From assembly GCA_902493615.1 (NCBI GenBank), contig CABUQK010000031.1, positions 1 through 17,721 on the forward strand: DNA of 17,721 nucleotides, read 5' to 3'. The notes under the pieces were generated by a model, which saw only the letters and a list, made by a program, of their open reading frames with translations, ran no database searches and had not been told where the DNA came from. Positions 1 through 7,390 of the stretch are shown one piece after another. Position 1 is the stretch's first letter, and each line of letters opens with the position of its first letter. Source of the stretch: an uncultured Collinsella sp. (lineage in GTDB: Bacteria; Actinomycetota; Coriobacteriia; Coriobacteriales; Coriobacteriaceae). The translations under genes and the position numbers were made by a program.

Positions 1-65
1 GGCTGCATTATGCGGCCGGCGCTTTTACTACGACAACGACGATTTACGACGGAAAGGGCTGGGCC

Positions 66-2051
66 ATGAAGCTCGCACTTGCACAGATCGATATGCGCCT
101 GGGTGATATTGAGGGCATCTGCGGCCGCATCGAGGACCAGGCTCGCCTGGCTCATGAGCGCGGCGCGCGCATGCTGTGCGTTCCGGCTCCACTCTTTATG
201 GGCGCCATGCCCGGTGGCCTGGTGGGCGCTGCCGATTTTGAGCACGATATGCTGACGGGTCTGACGGGCGTTGCCGAGCGCATCCAAGAGCTCGACATGA
301 TCTGCATCGTGCCCGCTGCGGTTTTGTTTGAGGGCCAGCCCCTGCTTGACTATATGATGCTCAAAGACGGTCGCGTGGTGCCCGCGCGCACAAGCATCGC
401 CCTGCAGCGTGGCGAGAGCAACGACGCGCGTTGGGCGCCTCCGGTGTTTGACGTGGACGGCGTGCGCATCGCCGTGGTGTTTGACCTGGACCGCGAGCTC
501 GAAATGCTGCCGACCGGTGTCGACCTCATTGCCTATTTCCAGTTCAACGCGTTTGACATGACCGACCGCGAGACAGCTGGCGTCGCCGCCGTGCGCAGCG
601 GTGCCTACCGCAAGATCGCGTCCAAGCGCAGCGTATGGTTTGCCTGCATGGCGCCGATCGGTGCCTATGACGAGTCGGTGTATACCGGCGGTTCGTTTGT
701 GCTCGACGACTGCGGTCGCGTGGTGGCCCAGGCGCCGTGTTTTGAGGAGAGCCTGCTGGTTCAGGAGATTCAGCGCGGCGTGATGCTCGATGCCCTGGAG
801 GACCATGAGCTGCCCCAGTTTCGCTCCGAGGAGTGGCTGTGGCAGGCGCTGGTGCTTGCCGTGCGCGACAATGCCCGCGCCCGCGGTGCGTCGCGTGCCG
901 TGGTGGCGCTCGAGGGCGATTTGCCGTCGTCCCTGTTGGCGGCACTTGCCGTCGATGCCTTGGGTTCGCGTAATGTGATTGGCCTGGTGCTGGGGCGCAA
1001 TCGCATCTTTACGCCGGCGCAGGAGGAGGCCGAGGCCGCCCGTTGTTCCGCTGTTCGCTCAATCGCCGAGCGCTTGCACATTCGCACTGTCGAGCGCGAT
1101 GCGCCGGATGCGGCGCGCGTGCTCGATCGCGACGTGTCGGCGGGCGATGCCGAACGCCTGCGTTCGCGTGCGCTGGGCCTGATGCTCGAGGATACGGCGC
1201 TCGAGCTGGGCGCTATGGCGCTGAGCCCGCTTTCCAAGACCGAGTACGCGCTGGCGGCGCCCGCGCTTTGCGGTGGCTACCAGGGCGATTATGCGCCCTT
1301 TGGCGATGTGTATCTGTCGACGCTCGAGTTTGTGGCACGCGTGCGCAACCGCGCCTCGGCCGTGGTGCCCCAAGAGCTCGTGACGCTTAACGCGGTGGAA
1401 GATTGTATGGAGCGAGTGCTGGCGCAGGCGCTCTCGACGCTCGACGGTCCGGTCGATATGCTCGACCGCGCGGCACAGCTGCTCGGGGGGCTTGAGCCGG
1501 GTGAGGTCGATGGCGCGCTCGAGGCGCACGTGGACCGCAATCGAGCTTTCGACGACATCCCGATGGCCGCTGGCAAGCCTGAGGCTTGCTCGCTGCTGCT
1601 GATGCTCGTGCGCCAGGGCGAGGCTGCCCGCCGCATGTTGCCGATGGCGCCGATCGTCTCGGCCCGTTCGTTTGCCGAGCGTGCCTGGCCGTACATGCTC
1701 GCGTGGTCCGACCTGGGGCTGAGCGGCAAGGAGCGCATGACGGTCGATTCGCTGGCTCGCGCCGAGGTGCGTCGTTTTGCCGACGAGGATACGAGCGAGC
1801 GCGTGCGAAACGAGATGATGGGCGTGCTGGGCGAGCTGCTGGGTATTTCGCCCGAGCAAATGGAGGAGCTGCGCTCTGAGGACGGTCAGCGTCGTTTGCA
1901 CGAGGGAATGAAAAAGTTCGAGGGCGAAGTTCAGGACGCCATCGATAAGATGATGGGCGGTCAGGGCGGCTCGCAAGGTAGTCCCCAGGGTGGCCCGATG
2001 CCGCATCCGCCGGTGGATCCGAGGCAGTTCCCCTTTTTCTCGCAGAACTAA
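66..2051 (+). CDS. Degenerate glutamine-dependent NAD synthetase-like protein (probable pseudoenzyme)
   Basis: 661 aa. The architecture is that of glutamine-dependent NAD synthetase (NadE): an N-terminal nitrilase/CN-hydrolase-like amidase domain (about 1-260), a synthetase domain (about 260-540), then about 100 extra residues ending in a Gly/Pro/Gln-rich tail. The fold-level match is clear: YTGGSFVLDDCGRVVAQAP at about 206-224, SKTE plus APFGDVY at about 390-416, and an RRMLPMAP-like segment near the end of the domain. Every catalytic signature is altered. The nitrilase triad Glu/Lys/Cys aligns with Ala41, about Thr109 and Phe139. The ATP-binding SGGxDS loop reads EGDLPSS (about 283-289). 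Of the TGNKSE motif only Lys391 and Glu393 remain. A GGAAAGGG ribosome site lies 7 bases before the ATG. The reading frame is intact, so this is a maintained gene rather than a decayed one. NAD synthesis is unlikely; a regulatory or scaffolding role is only a guess. Bases 1-65 are too short to assign. Confidence 0.72.
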   Translation: MKLALAQIDMRLGDIEGICGRIEDQARLAHERGARMLCVPAPLFMGAMPGGLVGAADFEHDMLTGLTGVAERIQELDMICIVPAAVLFEGQPLLDYMMLKDGRVVPARTSIALQRGESNDARWAPPVFDVDGVRIAVVFDLDRELEMLPTGVDLIAYFQFNAFDMTDRETAGVAAVRSGAYRKIASKRSVWFACMAPIGAYDESVYTGGSFVLDDCGRVVAQAPCFEESLLVQEIQRGVMLDALEDHELPQFRSEEWLWQALVLAVRDNARARGASRAVVALEGDLPSSLLAALAVDALGSRNVIGLVLGRNRIFTPAQEEAEAARCSAVRSIAERLHIRTVERDAPDAARVLDRDVSAGDAERLRSRALGLMLEDTALELGAMALSPLSKTEYALAAPALCGGYQGDYAPFGDVYLSTLEFVARVRNRASAVVPQELVTLNAVEDCMERVLAQALSTLDGPVDMLDRAAQLLGGLEPGEVDGALEAHVDRNRAFDDIPMAAGKPEACSLLLMLVRQGEAARRMLPMAPIVSARSFAERAWPYMLAWSDLGLSGKERMTVDSLARAEVRRFADEDTSERVRNEMMGVLGELLGISPEQMEELRSEDGQRRLHEGMKKFEGEVQDAIDKMMGGQGGSQGSPQGGPMPHPPVDPRQFPFFSQN

Positions 2052-2110
2052 CTATGGGATAGGATTCGCTCCCAGCCCCGATACTTCAACTAAGCATCTC
2101 GGCCCCGTTG

Positions 2111-2133
2111 TGTTATTCTAGAACAGACGTTCG
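2111..2133 (+). promoter_or_regulatory. SOS promoter: extended -10 with LexA box, ruvCAB
   Basis: An extended -10 (TG at 2111-2112, then TATTCT at 2114-2119) is followed at once by AGAACAGACGTTCG (2120-2133). This matches the Gram-positive LexA/DinR box CGAAC-N4-GTTCG at all fixed positions except the first. The GAAC and GTTC half sites sit at 2121-2124 and 2129-2132. LexA bound here would cover the transcription start. No good -35 is visible, as expected for an extended -10 promoter. The GGCCCCG/CGGGGCC arms at 2101-2107 and 2145-2151 bracket the site. Confidence 0.72.
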
Positions 2134-2174
2134 TGAATGATGCGCGGGGCCTTGCCTTGTGCTGTGCTGGTGAC

Positions 2175-2183
2175 GAGGGGAGG
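2175..2183 (+). promoter_or_regulatory. Ribosome binding site fixing the TTG start of ruvC
   Basis: GAGGGGAGG lies 5 bases before TTG at 2189. It supports this TTG as the start, because the conserved RuvC N-terminus (VILGIDPG) begins directly after it. Confidence 0.7.
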
Positions 2184-2188
2184 TCGGC

Positions 2189-2710
2189 TTGGTCATTTTG
2201 GGTATCGACCCCGGTTTGGCCCATACGGGTTGGGGGATTATCGAGGAGCGGCGCGGCGAGGTTCGCTGCCGTGCCTACGGCTGCATCGAGACCAGTGCCG
2301 GAAGTCCGCTCGCGGTGCGCCTGTCGCATATCGCCCGCGACCTCAAGGGTGTCGTGGAGCGTTATCGACCCGATACCGCTGCTATCGAGAGCATTTACTT
2401 TGGTGCTAACGTTCGCTCGGCAATTCCTACGGCGCATGCCCGCGGGGCTGCACTCGTGGCGCTGTCGGAATGCGCGCTCGAGATTGGCGAATACACGCCC
2501 ATGCAGATCAAGCAGGCTGTGGTGGGCACCGGCGCCGCGGACAAGCGGCAGGTCGCCTACATGGTACGCACGCTAACGCAGCTCGACCACGACCCGCATC
2601 CCGACCATGCCGCCGATGCCCTGGCTTGCGCCATCTGCCACGTAAACCTCAGCCGCACCCGCGCCCTTACCGGTGGCGAGTTCTATCAACAGAGAGGAAC
2701 CGGATACTGA
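2189..2710 (+). CDS. ruvC: Holliday junction resolvase RuvC
   Basis: 173 aa, the usual family length, starting at TTG. RuvC is the dimeric, Mg-dependent endonuclease that makes symmetric nicks in Holliday junctions during recombinational repair, guided by the RuvAB branch-migration motor. The acidic active site is visible: Asp7 in GIDPGL, Glu67 in AIESIYFG, and His140/Asp143 in PDHAADALACAICH. His at the third position is the Thermus-type variant rather than the E. coli Asp. It is the first gene of ruvC-ruvA-ruvB. Its TGA shares its last base with the ruvA ATG (TGATG at 2708-2712), so the genes are probably translationally coupled. Control is probably by LexA through the box at 2120-2133. Confidence 0.96.
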   Translation: MVILGIDPGLAHTGWGIIEERRGEVRCRAYGCIETSAGSPLAVRLSHIARDLKGVVERYRPDTAAIESIYFGANVRSAIPTAHARGAALVALSECALEIGEYTPMQIKQAVVGTGAADKRQVAYMVRTLTQLDHDPHPDHAADALACAICHVNLSRTRALTGGEFYQQRGTGY

Positions 2711-3330
2711 TGATTTCCCAGCTCCACGGAACGCTTGTCGAGGCCACGATGAGCTCTGCTGTCGTCGATGTGTCGGGCGTTGGCTTTGAGCTCGGCATCT
2801 CGGGCAGCACTGCGGCCACGTTGCCGACGCCCGGCGGCGAGGTCCGCCTCTACACGCGTATGCAGGTGCGCGAGGACGCCATGACACTTTTCGGTTTTTC
2901 CTCAAAGGATGAGCGCACGATGTTCGACCGGCTCGTGTCCGTTTCGGGCGTTGGCCCGCGCCTGGCGCTCGCCGTGCTTTCCACCTATACCGTGGGGCAG
3001 CTGTATTCGCTGGTGATGGCCGAGGATGACAAGGGTATGGCCAAGGTACCCGGTGTGGGCAAAAAGACAGCTCAGCGCCTGATCCTGGAACTCAAGAGCA
3101 CCTTTGCCAAGGATAAGGGCTTTGTGCCGGTCGACGTGATTCCCGGCCAGGTTGCGATGCCGGTTCCCGCCGCCGCTCCTTCGGCGATCGATGATGCCCG
3201 TGCGGCGCTCCTTTCCATGGGCTTTAGCCCGCAGGAGACCGATGTTGCCCTGAGCGGGTATGATGGGCAGAATATGCGTGTCGAGGATCTGCTCGGCGCG
3301 GCGCTTAAGCGACTCGGAATGGATGCGTGA
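2710..3330 (+). CDS. ruvA: Holliday junction branch-migration protein RuvA
   Basis: 206 aa. RuvA forms tetramers that clamp the four-way junction and load RuvB. The order is as expected: an OB-fold domain I (about 1-65, starting MISQLHGTL), two helix-hairpin-helix motifs (VSGVGPRLALAVL at about 78-90 and KVPGVGKKTAQRLILELK at about 112-129), a flexible Pro/Ala-rich linker (about 140-158), and a C-terminal three-helix domain that contacts RuvB (about 160-206, with ALLSMGFSPQE). The start at 2710 is set by this conserved N-terminus and by AGAGGAA at about 2693-2699. The frame stays open upstream to 2470, but that part overlaps ruvC and is not real. The TGA at 3328-3330 overlaps the ruvB ATG. 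Confidence 0.96.
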   Translation: MISQLHGTLVEATMSSAVVDVSGVGFELGISGSTAATLPTPGGEVRLYTRMQVREDAMTLFGFSSKDERTMFDRLVSVSGVGPRLALAVLSTYTVGQLYSLVMAEDDKGMAKVPGVGKKTAQRLILELKSTFAKDKGFVPVDVIPGQVAMPVPAAAPSAIDDARAALLSMGFSPQETDVALSGYDGQNMRVEDLLGAALKRLGMDA

Positions 3331-4397
3331 TGTGGGAAGCCGATGACTCTCAGGACCTGTGGGCGACGCCCGGCAACTCGCCGGCGGCATCCATGGCGCA
3401 CGGCGAGCGCATGGTGGGCTCGGAGCTGACGGCCGAGGACCTCGATGTCGACCGCACTTTGCGCCCCCAGCGCCTGGACGATTACTGTGGTCAGGAGCAC
3501 ATCAAGCAGAGCCTGCGCGTGTTGATCGAAGCGGCGCAGAGCCGTGGCGAGACGCTCGACCACGTGATCTTCTCGGGTCCTCCGGGCCTGGGCAAGACCA
3601 CGCTGGCCACCGTTATCGCCAACGAGCTGGGCGCTCAGATCAAGACCACGAGTGGTCCTGCCATCGCGCGCACGGGCGACCTGGCGGCCATCCTTACTAA
3701 CTTGCAGCCGGGTGATGTGCTGTTTATCGACGAGATCCACCGCCTCAACCGTTCGGTCGAGGAGGTCCTGTACCCCGCGATGGAGGACTTTGCCCTCGAT
3801 ATCGTGATTGGCAAGGGTCCGGCGGCGCGCTCGATTCGCCTGGATATTCCCAAGTTTACGCTGGTAGCGGCAACGACCCGCTCAGGCATGTTGACCGGCC
3901 CGTTGCGCGACCGCTTTGGCATTTCGTATCGCCTGGATTACTACACGGTCGAGGAGCTCGCGCAGATTGTGACGCGCTCGGCGACTATCCTGGGCGTGAC
4001 GATCGACCATCCCAGTGCACTCGAGATCGGCTCGCGTTCGCGCGGCACGCCACGTCTTGCCAACCGCCTTCTCAAGCGCGTGCGCGATTACGCACAGGTG
4101 CGTGGCAGCGGCCCTATCGAGCTCGATATCTGCCGCCAGGCGCTCGAGTTCTTCGAGATCGACGAGCTCGGTCTGGACTGGATGGATATTCGTATCTTGG
4201 AGACGCTTGCCAAGACGTTCTCCGGCCGTGCTGTAGGCCTGACGACCCTTGCCAGTGCGGTGGGCGAGGACCCGGGCACGCTCGAGGATGTCTATGAGCC
4301 CTATTTGCTGCAGTGCGGGTTGATGATTCGTACGCCGCAGGGCCGTCAGGCAACCCTTCGCACCTTTGAGCACCTGGGGATTGAACCTACCGTTTAG
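3330..4397 (+). CDS. ruvB: Holliday junction branch-migration ATPase RuvB
   Basis: 355 aa from ATG at 3330; a GTG one codon earlier (3327) is the alternative. RuvB is the AAA+ hexameric motor that pumps DNA through the RuvA-junction complex. Motifs, numbered from the ATG: Walker A GPPGLGKTT (83-91), Walker B FIDEIH (132-137), sensor 1 AATTR (180-184), and the arginine-finger segment GPLRDRFG (190-197). A C-terminal winged-helix domain follows (about 270-355). The N-terminal stretch of about 35 residues before the conserved VDRTLRPQRLDDYCGQ is typical of actinobacterial RuvB. I prefer the ATG because TGATG repeats the ruvC-ruvA junction. No clear terminator follows within the 144 bases before fhs. 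Confidence 0.96.
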   Translation: MWEADDSQDLWATPGNSPAASMAHGERMVGSELTAEDLDVDRTLRPQRLDDYCGQEHIKQSLRVLIEAAQSRGETLDHVIFSGPPGLGKTTLATVIANELGAQIKTTSGPAIARTGDLAAILTNLQPGDVLFIDEIHRLNRSVEEVLYPAMEDFALDIVIGKGPAARSIRLDIPKFTLVAATTRSGMLTGPLRDRFGISYRLDYYTVEELAQIVTRSATILGVTIDHPSALEIGSRSRGTPRLANRLLKRVRDYAQVRGSGPIELDICRQALEFFEIDELGLDWMDIRILETLAKTFSGRAVGLTTLASAVGEDPGTLEDVYEPYLLQCGLMIRTPQGRQATLRTFEHLGIEPTV

Positions 4398-4492
4398 GGC
4401 GCTTTGTTTTGGCGGGCTGTTGGACTATCGCTGGGCATCGGGTAAACATATCGCCGTTCATCGGTTATGGGCGTTTTACTATTGCGCGCCCG

Positions 4493-4501
4493 TGCTATGC
4501 T
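4493..4501 (+). promoter_or_regulatory. Extended -10 promoter for fhs
   Basis: TGCTATGCT matches an extended -10 (TGN plus TATGCT at 4496-4501), 40 bases before the fhs start. The -35 region is poor (GTTTTA at 4473-4478). The expected transcription start is near 4508. It lies inside the long open frame upstream of fhs, which supports the internal ATG at 4542. Confidence 0.5.
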
Positions 4502-4541
4502 GAATTGGTCTTTTTCTCATTCGGTAACGAAAGGACCGCCC

Positions 4542-6209
4542 ATGCCTACTGACATCGAAATCGCACGTTCTGTCACGCCGCTGCCTATTACCGAGGTGGC
4601 CAAGAACGCCGGCGTCGACGTTAAGCACCTTATTCCGTACGGCTTCGACAAGGCTAAGGTCGACTATTCACTGCTCAACGAGCCGACTGATCACCAGGCC
4701 AAGCTCGTTCTCGTGACCGCTATCAACCCAACGCCTGCGGGCGAGGGCAAGACCACCACGACCATCGGTCTGGCCGATGGCCTGCGTCGCCGCGGCGTCA
4801 AGAGTGCCGTGGCCCTGCGCGAGCCTTCGCTCGGCCCTGTCTTTGGCGTTAAGGGCGGTGCTGCCGGTGGCGGCTGGGCTCAGGTGATCCCCATGGAGGA
4901 TATCAACCTGCACTTTACCGGCGACTTCCACGCTATCGGTGCTGCCAACAACCTGCTGGCCGCCATGCTTGATAACCACATCCAGCAGGGCAATCAGCTC
5001 GGTATTGACGTTAAGCGCATCACTTGGAAGCGCGTCGTCGATATGAACGACCGTCAGCTGCGCCATGTTATCGACGGCATTGGCGGTAAGGCCCAGGGCG
5101 TGCCGCGCGAGGACGGCTTTGATATCACCGTCGCCTCCGAGGTCATGGCAATCCTGTGCCTGTCTACGAGCATCAGCGACCTCAAGGAACGCTTGGGTGA
5201 GATCGTCGTCGGCTACAGCTTTGCCGGCGAGCCCGTCCGCGCCCGCGACCTTAAGGCTCAGGGCGCTATGGCCGCTCTGCTTAAGGACGCGCTCAAGCCC
5301 AACCTGGTGCAAACGCTCGAGGGCACGCCCGCGTTTGTCCACGGCGGTCCCTTCGCCAACATTGCTCACGGCTGCAACTCTATCATGGCCACGCGTATGG
5401 CGATGCGCTTTGGCGATGTTGCCATTACCGAGGCCGGCTTCGGTGCCGATCTGGGTGCCGAGAAGTTCCTCGACATCAAGTGCCGCATGACGGGCGTTCG
5501 CCCCAGCGCCGTCGTGATCGTCGCGACCGCTCGTGCGTTGAAGTACAACGGTGGCGTCGCCAAGGCCGATCTCAACGAGGAGAACCTCGAGGCACTCAAG
5601 GCTGGCATGCCCAACCTGCTGCGTCACGTCGACAACATCCAGAACGTATATGGTCTGCCCTGCGTGGTCGCCATCAACCGCTTCCCGACGGACACCGAGG
5701 CCGAGCTTGCTCTCATCGAGTCCGAGTGCCAGAAGCTCGGCGTCAACGTTAAGCTTTCCGAGGTCTGGGCCAAGGGCGGCGAGGGCGCGCTCGACCTGGC
5801 CGATGAGGTCATGCGTCTGATTGAGCAGCCGAGCGAGCTCAAGTTTGCCTATGAGGACGGCGCTGATGTCGCTGATGCCCTCGAGGCCGTTGCCACCAAG
5901 GTCTACCGCGCCGACGGCGTTGACTTTACGCCGGCCGCCAAGCGCCAGCTCGCCGAGCTGCGCGAGAACGGCTTTGGCAACCTGCCGGTGTGCGTCGCCA
6001 AGACGCAGTACAGCTTTAGCGACAACGCCAAGGTGCTGGGCGCTCCCGAGGGCTTCCGCATCACCGTGCGCGAGCTCAAGGTTTCTGCCGGCGCCCACTT
6101 TGTGGTCGCGCTGACCGGCAGTGTTCTGACCATGCCGGGTCTGCCCAAGGTGCCCGCGGCCGAAAATATCGACGTCGACAACGACGGCAACATCACCGGC
6201 CTGTTCTAA
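4542..6209 (+). CDS. fhs: Formate-tetrahydrofolate ligase (10-formyl-THF synthetase)
   Basis: 555 aa, the family length. It makes 10-formyl-tetrahydrofolate from formate, THF and ATP in the cytoplasm, supplying purine synthesis, fMet-tRNA and, through FchA and FolD, methylene-THF. Motifs: P-loop TPAGEGKTTT (64-73), KGGAAGGGWAQV (104-115) and INLHFTGDFHA (121-131), the two classical family signatures. The frame is open upstream to 4467, but the conserved N-terminus begins MPTDIEIA, GAAAGGA (4529-4535) is placed correctly for the ATG at 4542, and a promoter lies inside the upstream part. The gene is monocistronic: its own promoter in front and a strong terminator at 6235-6270 behind. Its pathway partners fchA and folD are at 15999-17488. 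Confidence 0.97.
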   Translation: MPTDIEIARSVTPLPITEVAKNAGVDVKHLIPYGFDKAKVDYSLLNEPTDHQAKLVLVTAINPTPAGEGKTTTTIGLADGLRRRGVKSAVALREPSLGPVFGVKGGAAGGGWAQVIPMEDINLHFTGDFHAIGAANNLLAAMLDNHIQQGNQLGIDVKRITWKRVVDMNDRQLRHVIDGIGGKAQGVPREDGFDITVASEVMAILCLSTSISDLKERLGEIVVGYSFAGEPVRARDLKAQGAMAALLKDALKPNLVQTLEGTPAFVHGGPFANIAHGCNSIMATRMAMRFGDVAITEAGFGADLGAEKFLDIKCRMTGVRPSAVVIVATARALKYNGGVAKADLNEENLEALKAGMPNLLRHVDNIQNVYGLPCVVAINRFPTDTEAELALIESECQKLGVNVKLSEVWAKGGEGALDLADEVMRLIEQPSELKFAYEDGADVADALEAVATKVYRADGVDFTPAAKRQLAELRENGFGNLPVCVAKTQYSFSDNAKVLGAPEGFRITVRELKVSAGAHFVVALTGSVLTMPGLPKVPAAENIDVDNDGNITGLF

Positions 6210-6234
6210 GTCTGCTGTCCGTAGCTGCTTGTCC

Positions 6235-6270
6235 GCCCCGCCGTGCCCACAAGGCCCGGCGGGGCTTTTT
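6235..6270 (+). terminator. Rho-independent terminator of fhs
   Basis: GCCCCGCCG (6235-6243) pairs with CGGCGGGGC (6257-6265). GCC/GGC continues the stem inward to a CACAA loop, and TTTTT follows at 6266-6270. It starts 26 bases after the fhs stop. Confidence 0.9.
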
Positions 6271-6388
6271 GATCCTTAGGCCCGCGCATGTCTTGTAGAT
6301 ACCGACGGACTCTGCCCATCATAGGCTTTTGCGCGGGTAGAATGCATGGATAACTTGAGGCTCACGCGCGACGGAAAGGAATCGTTGC

Positions 6389-7378
6389 ATGGATCAGGAC
6401 AAGACAACCGTGATGGGCGGCTACGCTTCCGCGCAGGCTGGCGATAGCGCCGACGCGACCCGCGTTGTTCCCAACCCCGGTTATACCGCCCCCGCCGCGA
6501 CGCAGCCTTCTGCCGAGCCCACCCGGGTTATGGGCTATGGCGACTCGGCGCAGGATTCTTACGCTGCATCTTCGCAAGGCCCCTATGGCAACGCAGCTCC
6601 GGATCCGTTTGATTACGCGCCGCAGGATTCTTATGCTGCCTCGACGCCGAATCCCTATGATGACCTGCCGCAGAATCCCATTCCGCAGCCTCAGCAGACG
6701 ACGTATATGCCGCGCACGGCTCAGCCTCGTTACGAGTCGCGCGAGCCGTATCGCGAGTACCCCAAGTCGATTCCGCAATATGGCGAGGACGAGGAGAAGA
6801 GGCCGTCGCGTTCGTCGAGCGTGATCAAGAAGATCCTCATCGTGCTGGCGATCTTCTTTGCGCTGTCGGTTGTGTTTGCCATCGTGTCGGGCATGCTCAA
6901 CAAGCGGGGGAGCTCAACGGCCGATACCGCTGCCGAGCAAACCGAGTCCGCCTCGTCTAGCACCGTCGATCTGAGCGATATCCCGGGGCAGTACTGGTCC
7001 AACGCCAAGAAGCTTCTCAAGTCGCGCGGCGCTGATCTTTCGAATGCCGTGGTCCTGACTGATGATGGCTCAACGCCCGTCGTCGATGCCAACTGGGTCG
7101 TTACTTCTGCCTACTATAACGACAGCGGCAACCTCGAAATTCAACTCACGCACAAGAACAGCTCGGGCAACTCGTCCGACGGACAAAGCGGTACCGACAG
7201 CTCGAGCTCCAATACGCTGGAGGACTTGAGCAACAAGGCACAGGAGTTGGGAGACAAGGCGCAAGAGCTGGGTGACACGGCACAAAACCTGGGCGATACC
7301 GCGCAGAACTTGGGCGGCATGGCGACGGATGCCTGGAACGCCCTGCAAAACGGCATCTCGGGCGCGCAGGGAAACTAG
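6389..7378 (+). CDS. Single-pass membrane protein with PASTA-like domain and heptad-repeat tail
   Basis: 329 aa, no function recognised. Residues 1-146 form a Pro/Tyr/Gln-rich, probably disordered and cytoplasmic region with near-repeats such as QDSYAAS at 55-61 and 79-85. KTTVM, ATRVV and PTRVM (about 5-9, 23-27, 44-48) resemble sites phosphorylated by Ser/Thr kinases and read by FHA domains. A basic patch (about 137-148) precedes one transmembrane helix (149-170), so the C-terminal half should be outside. Residues 198-256 (IPGQYWSNAKKLLKSRGAD to LEIQLTHK) resemble one PASTA domain. A Ser-rich linker leads to four in-phase heptads (284-311). Start: GGAAAGGA (6373-6380) 8 bases before the ATG. 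It may belong to cell-wall or Ser/Thr-kinase signalling, but no kinase gene is in the window. Confidence 0.8.
   Translation: MDQDKTTVMGGYASAQAGDSADATRVVPNPGYTAPAATQPSAEPTRVMGYGDSAQDSYAASSQGPYGNAAPDPFDYAPQDSYAASTPNPYDDLPQNPIPQPQQTTYMPRTAQPRYESREPYREYPKSIPQYGEDEEKRPSRSSSVIKKILIVLAIFFALSVVFAIVSGMLNKRGSSTADTAAEQTESASSSTVDLSDIPGQYWSNAKKLLKSRGADLSNAVVLTDDGSTPVVDANWVVTSAYYNDSGNLEIQLTHKNSSGNSSDGQSGTDSSSSNTLEDLSNKAQELGDKAQELGDTAQNLGDTAQNLGGMATDAWNALQNGISGAQGN
7238..7321 (+). repeat. Four in-phase 21-base repeats encoding AQ(E/N)LGD(K/T) heptads
   Basis: Four consecutive codon-aligned units encode AQELGDK, AQELGDT, AQNLGDT and AQNLGGM (residues 284-311). The DNA units differ at several third positions, so the expansion is old rather than a recent slippage. 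Each unit puts Leu and Ala on one face, giving an amphipathic helix or coiled coil. Confidence 0.85.
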
Positions 7379-7390
7379 CTGTTAAGTGGG

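Noticed and set aside
1..65. Possible 3' end of an upstream gene
   Set aside because: All three plus frames are open over this short piece, so none can be chosen. One would end in an ATGA overlap with the first gene, but there is nothing to confirm it.
1059..2006. 315-codon open frame on the minus strand opposite the NAD-synthetase-like gene
   Set aside because: Its Arg/His-rich composition is typical of antisense translation in high-GC DNA, and the sense frame shows clear family similarity.
4668..6098. 476-codon open frame on the minus strand opposite fhs
   Set aside because: It is a shadow of the high-GC codon pattern of fhs, which is an unmistakable enzyme. The antisense protein is low-complexity and has no ribosome site or family features.
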